The position numbers and the translations under genes are program-made. The notes under the pieces were generated by a model. The model was not told where the DNA came from, did not search any database, and worked only from the letters and a program-made list of their open reading frames with translations. 64,000 nucleotides of DNA from Mogibacterium sp. (GTDB lineage: Bacteria; Bacillota; Clostridia; Peptostreptococcales; Anaerovoracaceae): contig JAFRGD010000017.1 of assembly GCA_017433975.1 (NCBI GenBank), positions 157,594 to 221,593 on the forward strand, given 5' to 3'. Positions 35,273-44,080 of this stretch are shown here, in pieces. Position 1 is the stretch's first letter; every line of letters begins with the position of its first letter.

Positions 35273-36478
35273 TTATTGTTTATGAAGGTACTGCCACGCG
35301 AGAACGTACTTGCGGACGTTCGCGTCCTCCGGGTGAATCTGGTAGTAAACGCCGTGGATGGAGAAGAGCAGAAGGCTCGTCAGGACCGGCGCCATGAGCG
35401 TAACGTCGTTCAGGTCGAACTGTTCCTCGCCGACGGAGAACGTGATTGCCTGACCGTCCGCGCGGAACGCGAGGTCGCCCGTCGTGAGCAGGACGTCCGT
35501 GTGATCTTCGTCGACACGGGAAAGCTCAGCCGTTCCGTCGTTGAACGCGAGCGGCTCGCCGCCGGAGATTGCGTCGGCCAGCCGGTTGGTCAGCTCCACG
35601 CGCTCCCAGGCGTCCCAGTCCGCGATGGTCCGGAACGGTTCCGGCGGGTCGAGGAAACCGGTCGGGAGATACCGTACCTGGAAGCCGCAATTCGTGCAGT
35701 GAAGCTCGTCACCGGCGGCCTTCAGCGTACCGATTGACCGGCACGACGGACAGGCGAACAGCGCCCGCTCCAGGTGGCCGGCAGGCGCGACGTCCTTGCC
35801 CTGGTACGAAGCCGGGCCCTCCGGCTGGGCTTCCTGCCACTTCCATACGTCAAACTGCAGATCGCGGTCGATGGCCGCTGTGATCTCCTCTGGCTTCATG
35901 GTCCGCAGGACCTCCGGCGGATAGATGTTGACCGGATGCCCGTAGACCTTGCCGCGACGGACGCCCTTGGCCCAGCGCGGGAGGCTGAGATAGGCGCCTT
36001 CGAGGCGGTACGTGACGAGTGTCGCGCCGCTCTGCCGGACCAGTTTGCCCGTCGACGGGAAGACCGGCTGGGTCAGGCCGTCCCAGGTCTGCTCGCCCTC
36101 GGCGAAGAGGCAGACGGAGTGGCCGGCCTTGAGGTGCCGGAGGCAGGTCTTTGCCGCGGCCGCTCCGATGACCGCTTTCTTGCGCGGAATCGGATCGACC
36201 AGTGCCCGCAGGATCGGCCCGGCAAAGCGCCACCGCAGGATGTGCTCGCTCGCGACGAAATAGATCTGCCGGCGCCTGCCCATGGCGACGCCGACCAGCA
36301 ACGGGTCCCACGCGCAGGAATGGTTCGGAATCAGAATGACGGGACCCTCGACGTTGAGCGGCTCATATGTGAAGTTGAACTTGCGGCGGATCCAGCCGCG
36401 GAGCAGCACCACGAGAACGCTCCAGATCCTCCTGTGGCGCAGCCATAGCCGTTGGTCCGCCTGATTGGTGTCAGCCAT
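35273..36478 (-). CDS. PlsC-like acyltransferase fused to a zinc ribbon and C-terminal domain
   Basis: Residues about 45-230 form a 1-acyl-glycerol-3-phosphate acyltransferase domain: the catalytic IPNHSCAWDP (NHx4D), IPRKKAV, and CLFAEGEQTWDGL (substrate-binding EGxxT-like). A zinc ribbon follows (CPSC and CTNC, about 255-275), then a beta-rich C-terminal domain of about 120 residues. PlsC makes phosphatidic acid in the membrane; the extra zinc ribbon and tail are not part of ordinary PlsC and may bind a protein or nucleic acid partner. I use ATG 36478 (MADTNQADQR); an upstream TTG at 36499 is possible. No clear ribosome site is seen for either. Confidence 0.78.
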   Translation of the reverse strand: MADTNQADQRLWLRHRRIWSVLVVLLRGWIRRKFNFTYEPLNVEGPVILIPNHSCAWDPLLVGVAMGRRRQIYFVASEHILRWRFAGPILRALVDPIPRKKAVIGAAAAKTCLRHLKAGHSVCLFAEGEQTWDGLTQPVFPSTGKLVRQSGATLVTYRLEGAYLSLPRWAKGVRRGKVYGHPVNIYPPEVLRTMKPEEITAAIDRDLQFDVWKWQEAQPEGPASYQGKDVAPAGHLERALFACPSCRSIGTLKAAGDELHCTNCGFQVRYLPTGFLDPPEPFRTIADWDAWERVELTNRLADAISGGEPLAFNDGTAELSRVDEDHTDVLLTTGDLAFRADGQAITFSVGEEQFDLNDVTLMAPVLTSLLLFSIHGVYYQIHPEDANVRKYVLAWQYLHKQ

Positions 36479-36549
36479 TGTCTTGATGTCTTTATACAAA
36501 GAATATAACTGCTTTTTCTATAATAGCATAAAAAAACGCTACAGAACAG

Positions 36550-36578
36550 TTGCAATTATGGGTTTGTTGTGATATACC
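36550..36578 (+). promoter_or_regulatory. Putative promoter of the SDR gene
   Basis: TTGCAA (36550-36555), a 17-bp spacer and TATACC (36573-36578) stand about 65 bases before the start codon. Confidence 0.5.
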
Positions 36579-36642
36579 AAATATGAACGATATTTTTTTA
36601 ACAAAGTCTAGGGGTTTTATCAAAACAGAAAGGACAGATAAT

Positions 36643-37383
36643 ATGAAGCTCGAGAACAAAGTAGCAATCGTTACCGGTGCGACCTCCGGTATGGGACGCG
36701 CGACCGCGGTCCTCTTTGCAAGAGAAGGCGCAAAAGTTGTAGTAGTAGGCAGAAACGAAGCCCGCGCGAAGGCTGTCGTTGATCAGATCAAAGAAGAAGG
36801 CTTTGAGGCCATGTACGTCCTCGGCGACGCTTCCGACCTCGCATTCTGCGATGAGCTCGTAGCCAAGACCGTTGAGGCTTATGGCACCGTCGACATCCTC
36901 GTCAACAATGCCGGCATGCTGAGCCTCTCCTCCGTGACTGCGGTCACCATGGAAGAGTGGGACAAGATCTTCCGCGTCAACGTCGACTCCGCACTGAGAC
37001 TGTGCCAGCTCGTCGCTCCGATCATGAAGGAGAAGGGCAAGGGCGTCATCGTCAACGTCGCTTCCGTCGCATCGTTCGCAGCGCACCACGGCTTCGCACC
37101 ATATATTTCGTCCAAGCACGCGATGGCTGGTCTCTCCAAGTCCATGGCTTGGGAGCTTGGTCCGGAAATCAGAGTCAACGCGATCGCTCCTGGCCTGATC
37201 CACACCGCGATGGTCGACGGCCTCGGCGGCCCGGCGGCTCTCCAGGGCATGATCGACAACTGCCCGGTCAAGAGATGCGGACAGCCTGAGGACATCGCGA
37301 CCGTAGCCCTGTTCCTCGCGACCGACGACTCGTCGTTCATCGACGGCCAGGTCATCAAGGTCGACGGCGGCTTCGAGTGCTAA
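36643..37383 (+). CDS. Short-chain dehydrogenase/reductase
   Basis: This 246-residue classical SDR has the nucleotide-binding TGATSGMGRA (TGxxxGxG), the NNAG motif (LVNNAGMLS), catalytic Ser in NVASVASF, YISSK (YxxxK) and IAPGLIHTAM after it. The C-terminal DDSSFIDGQVIKVDGGFEC is usual for the FabG-like group. Likely substrates are a ketone/alcohol, a bile-acid-type steroid or a sugar; none can be chosen from sequence. ATG 36643 is preceded by AAAGGA. The gene contains more AGA, GCT and TCC codons than neighbours, which suggests good expression. Monocistronic. Confidence 0.9.
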   Translation: MKLENKVAIVTGATSGMGRATAVLFAREGAKVVVVGRNEARAKAVVDQIKEEGFEAMYVLGDASDLAFCDELVAKTVEAYGTVDILVNNAGMLSLSSVTAVTMEEWDKIFRVNVDSALRLCQLVAPIMKEKGKGVIVNVASVASFAAHHGFAPYISSKHAMAGLSKSMAWELGPEIRVNAIAPGLIHTAMVDGLGGPAALQGMIDNCPVKRCGQPEDIATVALFLATDDSSFIDGQVIKVDGGFEC

Positions 37384-37425
37384 TCGCTTGAAACCGGTGA
37401 CGGAGGTTTTTACAGCATCCGTACA

Positions 37426-37562
37426 ATAACAGAGGTTCCATGACGAATGATTCCTTGCTCAAGGGCGGCCCTTTCGGGCCGCCCTTGTCGCGCCAAGAGC
37501 CGATCGCTTCGGAATCATTGCCATGGAACCTTATTAATTCGGAGGCGAATAGCCTCTGTTAT
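37426..37562. repeat. Nested multi-stem palindromic element
   Basis: Four coaxial inverted repeats are nested: ATAACAGAGG (37426-37435) with CCTCTGTTAT (37553-37562), GGTTCCATG (37434-37442) with CATGGAACC (37522-37530), AATGATTCC (37446-37454) with GGAATCATT (37511-37519), and AAGGGCGGCCC (37461-37471) with GGGCCGCCCTT (37476-37486). A side hairpin ATTCG-GAGG-CGAAT lies at 37537-37550. No T-tract follows the core hairpin, so it is not a simple terminator. The element fills the gap between convergent SDR and XRE genes and could be a structured RNA or a miniature mobile element. Confidence 0.75.
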
Positions 37563-37597
37563 CGGTATCACACCGGGAACCACTCGTTGCCTTGGTT

Positions 37598-38572
37598 TCA
37601 CCGTTTGCGGAAGGTGCGCGCGAGGGCGAGGTTCGCCAGCGCGTAGAGCGCGATGGTCAGGAGAAGGATCCCGGAGAGATAATACGCCGCGTTATAGACC
37701 TCGTCGCCGTGGCCGGCCAGGCAGAGCGGAATGCTCACCGTGAAGGCGATTGGCAGCAGGACAATTTTGAGGACCTTGCCCGCGAAGTACCGCTTGCGGA
37801 AGACCAGGAAGAGGACGATTCCGATGACCGAGAGGACCGCGCCGATCACGAACCAGCCGTTGTAGATGAGCCGCGGGAGCGTCACGACGCCGCCGGAGTT
37901 GTCCGCGGCGGCTGGCGCGCGACCGCCCCGATAGATCAGTTCGTCGGCGTCGCCCGTCGGATAATAATAGACTTCTCCGAGGTCGCTTTTCTCGCCGAGC
38001 AGAACCAGCGTCTCGCCCTTTTGACCGTCGAAGCGGCTGAGCTTTGTCCGGTAGCAGCCGATAAAGACCATCGGTGTGCCGCTGTCCGGGTCCGTGACCC
38101 GTTCGATGTCGTAGCCCGACACGCCTTCGTCCAGGACCGCCACGACCTTCCCGTCGGACAGTTCTTCGACCTTGAGGGCGCCGTCGGAGCCTTTGATGTA
38201 AAGCGGGCTCGCGAGGTGGACCGCGGCGACGGTCAGGATGATGAGCCCTGCGATGAAGCCCATGATGAGGTTGATAAAATTCTTCTTATTAAGGAAGGCC
38301 TTTGTCAGGGAGATGCCTTCGGTCGTGATGGTCTGTAATTCTTCCCTCGAAACCTCGTCCGCCGCGCGTTCGCCCTTGAGGAGCTCCGCGACCGAGACAT
38401 CGAGGCACCCGGAGATCGCCTCCAGATTGTTGATGTCCGGAAAGCCGCGGCCGGTCTCCCAGCGCGAAACGGCTTTATCCGAGACGAGTATTTTTTCCGC
38501 GAGCTGCGCCTGTGTGAGGTTCTTTTCTTTGCGGAGCGCCGCGATGAATTTGCCTGTCTTTTCTGTGTCCAT
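37598..38572 (-). CDS. XRE-family regulator with membrane-anchored C-terminal domain
   Basis: From ATG 38572 (AGGAGG upstream) the 324-residue protein begins with a Cro/CI-type helix-turn-helix (residues about 7-65: LRKEKNLTQAQLAEKILVSDKAVSRWETGRGFPD, written here as the HTH core region). One helix follows near residue 95 (FINLIMGFIAGLIIL), then an extracytoplasmic beta-rich domain and three C-terminal helices. This is a one-component regulator tethered to the membrane. Its target and signal are unknown. It is divergent from the M16C peptidase gene, whose promoter it could control. Confidence 0.8.
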   Translation of the reverse strand: MDTEKTGKFIAALRKEKNLTQAQLAEKILVSDKAVSRWETGRGFPDINNLEAISGCLDVSVAELLKGERAADEVSREELQTITTEGISLTKAFLNKKNFINLIMGFIAGLIILTVAAVHLASPLYIKGSDGALKVEELSDGKVVAVLDEGVSGYDIERVTDPDSGTPMVFIGCYRTKLSRFDGQKGETLVLLGEKSDLGEVYYYPTGDADELIYRGGRAPAAADNSGGVVTLPRLIYNGWFVIGAVLSVIGIVLFLVFRKRYFAGKVLKIVLLPIAFTVSIPLCLAGHGDEVYNAAYYLSGILLLTIALYALANLALARTFRKR

Positions 38573-38639
38573 GTTCTTACCTCCTGCAGAAACACTACCA
38601 CAAAGCGCGCAGGAAGTCACCCTATGCATCGTAGAAGTG

Positions 38640-38648
38640 TGGTATAAT
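38640..38648 (+). promoter_or_regulatory. Extended -10 promoter of the M16C peptidase gene
   Basis: TGG-TATAAT (TATAAT at 38643-38648) is an extended -10 without a good -35. It overlaps an ATG at 38647, which supports starting the protein further downstream. Confidence 0.5.
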
Positions 38649-38679
38649 GACGGAAATAACGATGGAGGAACTTAGTTTT

Positions 38680-41577
38680 ATGAAGATAGACGAGAGACTG
38701 CACGGCTTCCGGGTGACGGAAGTCCGTCCGCTGGAGGAACTGGACGCGACGATGGTCCGGATGACTTATGAGAAGAACGGCGCGGACCTGATCTGGCTCG
38801 ACCGGCCGGATGAGAACAAGACGTTCGCGATCGCGTTCAAGACGATTCCGGATGACGACACGGGCGTTTTTCACATTCTCGAACACTCGGTGCTCAGCGG
38901 CTCGCGCAAATACCCGGTAAAGGAGCCTTTTGTGAACCTGTTGAAGAGCTCGCTCCAGACCTTCCTCAACGCGATGACCTTTCCGGACAAGACGATGTAC
39001 CCGGTGTCTTCGCGGAATGACAAGGACTTTCTCAACCTGATGGATGTATACATGGACGCGGTGCTGCACCCGTTGGCGATTACCGACCCGCACGCGTTCC
39101 GGCAGGAGGGCTGGCACTATGAACTCGATGGGCCGGACGGGGAGCTGACGTACAACGGCGTCGTGTTCAACGAGATGAAGGGGGCGTTCGCGTCATATGA
39201 GGACGTGCTCCAGTTTGAGATCAACCGCCAGCTCTTCCCGGATACCTGTTACGGATGCGAGTCGGGCGGGTGCCCGGAGGCCATTCCGGACCTCACCTAC
39301 GAACAGTTCGTGGCGGACCACAGGCGGTTTTACCACCCGGCCAACAGCCGGATCTTCCTGGACGGCGCGGTCGACATCGGGCCGGCGCTGGCCAAGCTGG
39401 ACAGCTTCCTCTGCGAATACGATGCGCTCGCGGTCGACGCGGAGATTCCGATGCAGGCGCCGGTCACGCCGGACGAGGTGACGCGGCCGTACGAGGTGTC
39501 CGAGGGAAGCGATGAGCGGCTGATGCTGGCGCAGGGCTGGGTCTACGGTGACTTCACGGACAAGGAGAAGTCCTACGCGCTCAACGTGCTCGCGGAGGTG
39601 CTGACGGGCTCCAACGAGGCGCCGCTGACCAAGGCGATCCTGGACCGCGGCCTCGCGATGGATGTGGACCTCCAGGGCATGGACGGGATCCTGCAGCCGT
39701 ATCTGGTACTGGTCCTCAAGAACACACCGCTGGATAAACATGATGAAGCCTGGGCGGCTGTGGAGGAGACGCTGGAGCAGGTCGCGCGGGACGGCCTGGA
39801 CCACAAACGGCTGCACGCCGCGCTCAACCGCCTCGAGTTCACGACGCGGGAGAAGGACTACGGGACCACGCCGCGCGGGCTGGTGTACGGAATGATGGCC
39901 CTCGACACGTGGCTTTACGGCGGCGACCCGATGCAAAACGTGCTGATCGGGGACGTGTTCGACCAGCTCCGGGCGCGGATCGACGAAGGATACTTTGAAG
40001 CGCTCCTGCGCGAGTGCATGATCGATAATAAACATACCGGGCGCGTGACGCTCACGCCATCTGCGACGCTGGGCGAGGAGAAGGCGGCCGCGGAGCGGGC
40101 GCGGCTCGCGGCGGTCCGGGCGACCTGGGACGACGCGGACGTTGCGGATGCGATCGAGCAGTTCCGCGTTCTGCGGGAGAAGCAGTCCGCGGAGGATACG
40201 CCGGAGCAGATCGCAAAACTGCCGACGCTTTCGCTGGACGACGTGCCGGTGGAGGTGCGGAAGGTTCCGCTCAACGTATCGGAGGCGGACGGCCGCACGG
40301 TCCTGCACGCGGACGTCAACACCGAAGGGATCATCTACCTTGACCTGTATTTTGCGGTGCCGGACCTCGAGATTCCGGAACTGCAGAAGGCTGCGGTCTT
40401 CGCAAAGCTGCTCGGCGACGTCGCGACGACGCATTACGACGTCAATGACCTGCAGTCGGAGATCGACGCGAACCTCGGCCGGCTGTCGGCGAGCGCTTCC
40501 CTGCGGGGGCAGACGGGCGTGACGGACGCTGCGACGCCGATGATCAACGTCAGCGTATCGCTGCTCGAGGGAAACAAGGACGCCGCGGTGCGGCTGCTCC
40601 GCGAGGTCCTGTTCGAGTCGCGGTTTGACGATACCGGTTACATTTTGAACGAAATCAAGCAGGCCCGCATCGGGCTCGAGCAGTCCATCATCGCCGGCGG
40701 CAACAGTTACGCGCGCCAGCGGGTGGTGGCCGGAACGACGGTGCTCGGCGCGCTGACGGAGGCGGTCTACGGAATCGATATGCTGCGGTTTGTGCAGCAG
40801 CTTGAGGCGTCTTACGAAGCAGACGGCGCGGCGTTCTGCCAGAGCCTCGGCGAATTCGCGAAGCGCATCTTTACCAAAGACCGCGTGACCGCCTGTGTGA
40901 CCGGTCCGGTCGATCTGGCCTGGGTGGGCGAAGTCCTCACCCTGCTCGGCGACGCCCCGATGGGGCCGGCGGTTCCATACACCGTGAGCGACCGGCCAAA
41001 GGCGGAGGGCTTCCGGATTCCGGCCGCGGTGAGCTTCACCGCAAAGGGCGGCAACCTGTACGCGCTCGGCGAGGAATACACCGGCGCCGCCTCGGTCGCC
41101 GCGACGATCCTGACGTACGGTTATCTGTGGAACACGATCCGGGTGAAGGGCGGCGCTTACGGGACCGGCCTCCGGATGGCCCTGAACGGCGACGTACAGT
41201 TCAGTTCGTTCCGCGACCCGAGCGGCGACAGGTCGATCCACTCGTTCGACCGCGCCGCCGACGCCCTGCGGGACGTCTGCGCGGGTGGCGAGCCGCTGGA
41301 CAACTACATCATCAGTACGATCGGCGGCCAGGACCCGCTCCTCACGCCGCGCCTCGAGGGCAAGAAAGCGATTCTGCAGTACTTCCTCGGGCAGACCCGG
41401 GAGGACCGGGAGCGCGTCCGCAGCCAGGTCCTGCACACGACGGCGGAGGACCTCTGCCGCGTCGCGGACCAGCTCGACACGGTATGCCGGACGGCCGGCG
41501 TCTGCGTCATCGGCGGCGCGGACATCCTCGACGCCTGCGGCAGCGAGCTCGACAAGGTGGAAAATCTGCAGAAATAA
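38680..41577 (+). CDS. M16C-family zinc metallopeptidase (PreP/presequence protease type)
   Basis: M16C proteases are large clam-shaped enzymes that degrade short peptides. From ATG 38680 the product is 965 aa and begins MKIDERLHGFRV, the usual family start; GGAGG lies 11 bases upstream, while the ATG at 38647 lies inside the -10 box. The inverted zinc motif HILEH with downstream Glu in VVFNEMKGA, the R/Y substrate residues in VKGGAYGTG, and the four-domain length identify the family. No signal peptide is present, so the enzyme is probably cytoplasmic. Monocistronic; the XRE regulator is divergent. Confidence 0.92.
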   Translation: MKIDERLHGFRVTEVRPLEELDATMVRMTYEKNGADLIWLDRPDENKTFAIAFKTIPDDDTGVFHILEHSVLSGSRKYPVKEPFVNLLKSSLQTFLNAMTFPDKTMYPVSSRNDKDFLNLMDVYMDAVLHPLAITDPHAFRQEGWHYELDGPDGELTYNGVVFNEMKGAFASYEDVLQFEINRQLFPDTCYGCESGGCPEAIPDLTYEQFVADHRRFYHPANSRIFLDGAVDIGPALAKLDSFLCEYDALAVDAEIPMQAPVTPDEVTRPYEVSEGSDERLMLAQGWVYGDFTDKEKSYALNVLAEVLTGSNEAPLTKAILDRGLAMDVDLQGMDGILQPYLVLVLKNTPLDKHDEAWAAVEETLEQVARDGLDHKRLHAALNRLEFTTREKDYGTTPRGLVYGMMALDTWLYGGDPMQNVLIGDVFDQLRARIDEGYFEALLRECMIDNKHTGRVTLTPSATLGEEKAAAERARLAAVRATWDDADVADAIEQFRVLREKQSAEDTPEQIAKLPTLSLDDVPVEVRKVPLNVSEADGRTVLHADVNTEGIIYLDLYFAVPDLEIPELQKAAVFAKLLGDVATTHYDVNDLQSEIDANLGRLSASASLRGQTGVTDAATPMINVSVSLLEGNKDAAVRLLREVLFESRFDDTGYILNEIKQARIGLEQSIIAGGNSYARQRVVAGTTVLGALTEAVYGIDMLRFVQQLEASYEADGAAFCQSLGEFAKRIFTKDRVTACVTGPVDLAWVGEVLTLLGDAPMGPAVPYTVSDRPKAEGFRIPAAVSFTAKGGNLYALGEEYTGAASVAATILTYGYLWNTIRVKGGAYGTGLRMALNGDVQFSSFRDPSGDRSIHSFDRAADALRDVCAGGEPLDNYIISTIGGQDPLLTPRLEGKKAILQYFLGQTREDRERVRSQVLHTTAEDLCRVADQLDTVCRTAGVCVIGGADILDACGSELDKVENLQK

Positions 41578-41580
41578 CAA

Positions 41581-41599
41581 GTATAGAAAAAATCTATAC
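41581..41599. repeat. Short hairpin after the M16C gene
   Basis: GTATAGA (41581-41587) pairs with TCTATAC (41593-41599) around AAAAA. It has no T-tract on the plus strand and may be only a mRNA 3'-end hairpin. Confidence 0.45.
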
Positions 41600-41720
41600 C
41601 ACAGAACGAGGCTATAGACGCTTTCTGTTTGAAGCACGGTAAAGCGGGCGGTAAGATGGTTTTGCGGGCAAGGAAAAGCGACAATAGAGAGCCCGACTTC
41701 AACCAGGAGGATACGAACAA

Positions 41721-42302
41721 ATGAGATTAGATGCAGGCGGAAAGGCTTGCCCGATTCCGGTCATCATGGCCAAAAAGGAACTCGACGCAGGCGCGGCAGA
41801 CGTTGAAATTATCGTAGACGGACAGACCCAGATCGACAATCTGACCCGGCTGGGCAATACCTACGGCAGACCGGTGACGGTCGAGCCTTGCGGAGAGAAA
41901 TTCCTCGTCAAGTTCGCGGACGGCGACGGCACGATCCCGGAGGCCGCGCACGGCTACAACGAAGGCAGCTACGCGGTGTTCTTCAACAAAGCGAGAGTCG
42001 GTACGGGGTCCGACGAGCTCGGGCAGAACCTCGCCAAGATGGCGATTTACACGCTGAGCGAGAGCGACAAGATTCCGTCCTACATCCTGTTCATGAACGA
42101 CGGCGTCAAGCTGACGACGGGCATCGAGCCGCAGATCGTCGACAACCTGAACACCCTGATCGCAAAGGGTACCAAAGTCCTCGTCTGCGGAACCTGCCTC
42201 AATTACTTCGGAATCAAGGACGACTGCAAGGTCGGAACCGTTTCCAACATGTACGACATCCTCAGCGCGATGCAGGAAGTCTCCAAGGTCATCACCCTTT
42301 AA
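41721..42302 (+). CDS. yedF: YedF-like sulfurtransferase/selenium metabolism protein
   Basis: The 193-residue protein joins an N-terminal TusA-like domain (MRLDAGGKACPIPVIMAKK with the CPxP motif at about residue 10) to a C-terminal DsrE-like domain (YAVFFNKARVGTGSDELGQNL, VLVCGTCLNYFGIKD with conserved Cys). This two-domain form is the YedF-type protein linked to selenium-using bacteria, where it may carry selenium as a perselenide. ATG 41721 follows AGGAGG. The DUF3343 gene follows 21 nt later, a pairing seen in selenium utilisers. No selD/selA is in the window. Confidence 0.9.
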   Translation: MRLDAGGKACPIPVIMAKKELDAGAADVEIIVDGQTQIDNLTRLGNTYGRPVTVEPCGEKFLVKFADGDGTIPEAAHGYNEGSYAVFFNKARVGTGSDELGQNLAKMAIYTLSESDKIPSYILFMNDGVKLTTGIEPQIVDNLNTLIAKGTKVLVCGTCLNYFGIKDDCKVGTVSNMYDILSAMQEVSKVITL

Positions 42303-42323
42303 TCGGAGGATTCCGACCGGACC

Positions 42324-42599
42324 ATGACAGACGAGTACTATCTGTACACCTTTGAATCCACGCACGGTGCGATCTCGACCGAGCGGCTGCTCAAGCCGCT
42401 CGGCTGCATTGTCATGCCGGTCCCGCGCGCGATTTCCACTAGCTGCGGCATCGCGGTCCGCGTCGAGCCTGACCGCATTGAGGCCACGGTTGATGCGTTC
42501 CGCGCCGGAAGCGACCTCGCGGCGGGGGAGTTTCAGATTTACCACATCCGCTCCGACAAGAGTCAGGTCCTGTTCGAATACGAGCCGTTCGACATCTGA
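42324..42599 (+). CDS. DUF3343 putative Se/S carrier protein
   Basis: This 91-residue protein has the family pattern YLYTFESTHGAISTERLLK, LGCIVMPVPRAISTSCGIAVRV with the conserved Cys in SCGIA, and a C-terminal beta strand. DUF3343 proteins are small putative selenium or sulphur carriers next to yedF. GGAGG precedes ATG 42324. The gene ends before a terminator, so yedF-DUF3343 is a two-gene operon. Confidence 0.85.
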   Translation: MTDEYYLYTFESTHGAISTERLLKPLGCIVMPVPRAISTSCGIAVRVEPDRIEATVDAFRAGSDLAAGEFQIYHIRSDKSQVLFEYEPFDI

Positions 42600-42667
42600 C
42601 GGCGAACGCTCTGCTGCGGCAAGCCGGAGCACCCCGGACCCGCGGCCGAAGGCGCACCCACACAGGA

Positions 42668-42714
42668 TAAAAAAGCCGGATTTGTGCAACAACGTTTGTG
42701 CACCGGCTTTTTTT
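42668..42714 (+). terminator. Rho-independent terminator after DUF3343
   Basis: AAAAAGCCGG pairs with CCGGCTTTTT over an inner GTGCA/TGCAC pairing; the run TTTTTTT follows at the 3' side. Confidence 0.85.
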
Positions 42715-42725
42715 GTTGTACAATG
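42697..42725 (+). promoter_or_regulatory. Putative promoter of the AI-2E-family permease
   Basis: TTGTGC, a 17-bp spacer and TACAAT precede the gene by about 30 bases. The -35 lies inside the right arm of the preceding terminator, so the two signals overlap. Confidence 0.45.
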
Positions 42726-42754
42726 AAGTCAGAATAACAAAGGAGTGGGTCAAT

Positions 42755-44080
42755 TTGCTGAGGAGTTTTGTAAGAAGCGCTTATTTTAAGGCGGCTGCGA
42801 CGTTCCTGATTTCGGGGGCCGTGCTGATTCTGTTCTTCAACTGGGTCAAGGCGACGGACTTCGGGAGCGCGGCGCAGAAATTCACGGATACGATGATGCC
42901 GATCTACATCGGCTGTTTCATCACGTTCATCATCTGTCCGGTGTACAACAGCATCGTCCGGGTGTTTTACCGGTACCTTACCAGCAACTCCGGATACAGC
43001 TCGATGAAGCTGCACAAGAACGTAAACGACGGTCCGATCGAAACGGTCAAGGGCAGGAAACGTGCGATGATCGTTTCCAGGGTCGTCGCGTCGGCTTTGA
43101 GCATGTGCCTGATCATCGGACTCGTTTTCCTGTTCGCGTACTTCGTGGTACCACAGGTCATCCAGAACGTCATCATTTTAATCAACACACTGCCGGCGCG
43201 GATGAACGCGTTCGTCATGTGGTCCGAGGTGCACCTCGCGCGCTTCCCGCAGGTCGTGGAGTCGATCAAGAGCATCGCGAGCAGCGGGACGCCGGAGATC
43301 ATCGCGTGGGTCCAGGATCACATCCTCAAATCCGCGGACGGCGGGATGTCCATCGCGCAGGCGATTTCGAGCGGCGTTCTTTCGGTGTTCTCCCTGCTCA
43401 AGGACATTTTCATCGGCCTGCTGATCTCCATCTATTTGCTGAACTATAAGGAGACTTTGTTCACGATCGGACGCAAGCTGGTCACGTCCTGCGTCAGCGA
43501 CAACAAGGCGGAGGGTCTGTACGAGTTCTGGGCTGTCCTGAACGAGACCTTCATCGGCTTCCTGGTCGGCCGGATCCTCGACGCGCTGATCATCGGGGTG
43601 CTCACGTATATCGTATTGTTGATTACCGGAATCAACATGCCGCTGCTGATCGCGGTCATCGTCGGGGTGACCAACATCATACCGTTCTTCGGACCGTTCC
43701 TCGGCGCGATTCCGTCCTTCATCCTGGTCCTGATGGACAGCCCGGTCAAGGCGCTCTGGTTCCTCGTGATCATCGTGGTGATCCAGCAGCTCGACGGCAA
43801 CGTCATCGGACCGAAGGTCGTCGGAAACGCGATCCATCTGCCGTCCTTCTGGGTCTTGATGGCGGTCCTGATCGGCGGCGGACTGTACGGCGTGCTCGGC
43901 ATGCTGCTCGGCGCGCCGGTATTCGCGGTCATCTACCGGTATATCGACAAGGGTGCAAAGCGGCGGCTCCGCCGCAAGGACAAACCGGAGGAGACCGAGG
44001 ACTATTATTATCTGGGCAGCTACAGAATCGACAAACGCGAGCTATTTGAAGAAAATGAACATGAGAAATCCATTCTCTGA
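42755..44080 (+). CDS. AI-2E family transporter-like permease
   Basis: The 441-residue membrane protein belongs to the AI-2E/UPF0118 family: about eight helices in the 3 + 5 arrangement, a large periplasmic-side helical region in the middle, and the conserved GVTNIIPFFGPFLGAIPSF and QQLDGNVIGPKVVGNAIHLP motifs. Members include TqsA and sodium/proton antiporters, so the substrate is open. I use TTG 42755 because AGGAG lies nine bases upstream; the ORF from 42698 runs through the terminator. The C-terminus overlaps murB by 26 nt. Confidence 0.85.
   Translation: MLRSFVRSAYFKAAATFLISGAVLILFFNWVKATDFGSAAQKFTDTMMPIYIGCFITFIICPVYNSIVRVFYRYLTSNSGYSSMKLHKNVNDGPIETVKGRKRAMIVSRVVASALSMCLIIGLVFLFAYFVVPQVIQNVIILINTLPARMNAFVMWSEVHLARFPQVVESIKSIASSGTPEIIAWVQDHILKSADGGMSIAQAISSGVLSVFSLLKDIFIGLLISIYLLNYKETLFTIGRKLVTSCVSDNKAEGLYEFWAVLNETFIGFLVGRILDALIIGVLTYIVLLITGINMPLLIAVIVGVTNIIPFFGPFLGAIPSFILVLMDSPVKALWFLVIIVVIQQLDGNVIGPKVVGNAIHLPSFWVLMAVLIGGGLYGVLGMLLGAPVFAVIYRYIDKGAKRRLRRKDKPEETEDYYYLGSYRIDKRELFEENEHEKSIL

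Noticed and set aside
37461..37486. The core hairpin as a rho-independent terminator
   Set aside because: The stem is strong but no T-tract follows on either strand; it is better described as part of the nested element.
39193..41637. An 814-residue minus-strand open frame
   Set aside because: Antisense shadow of the M16C peptidase gene.
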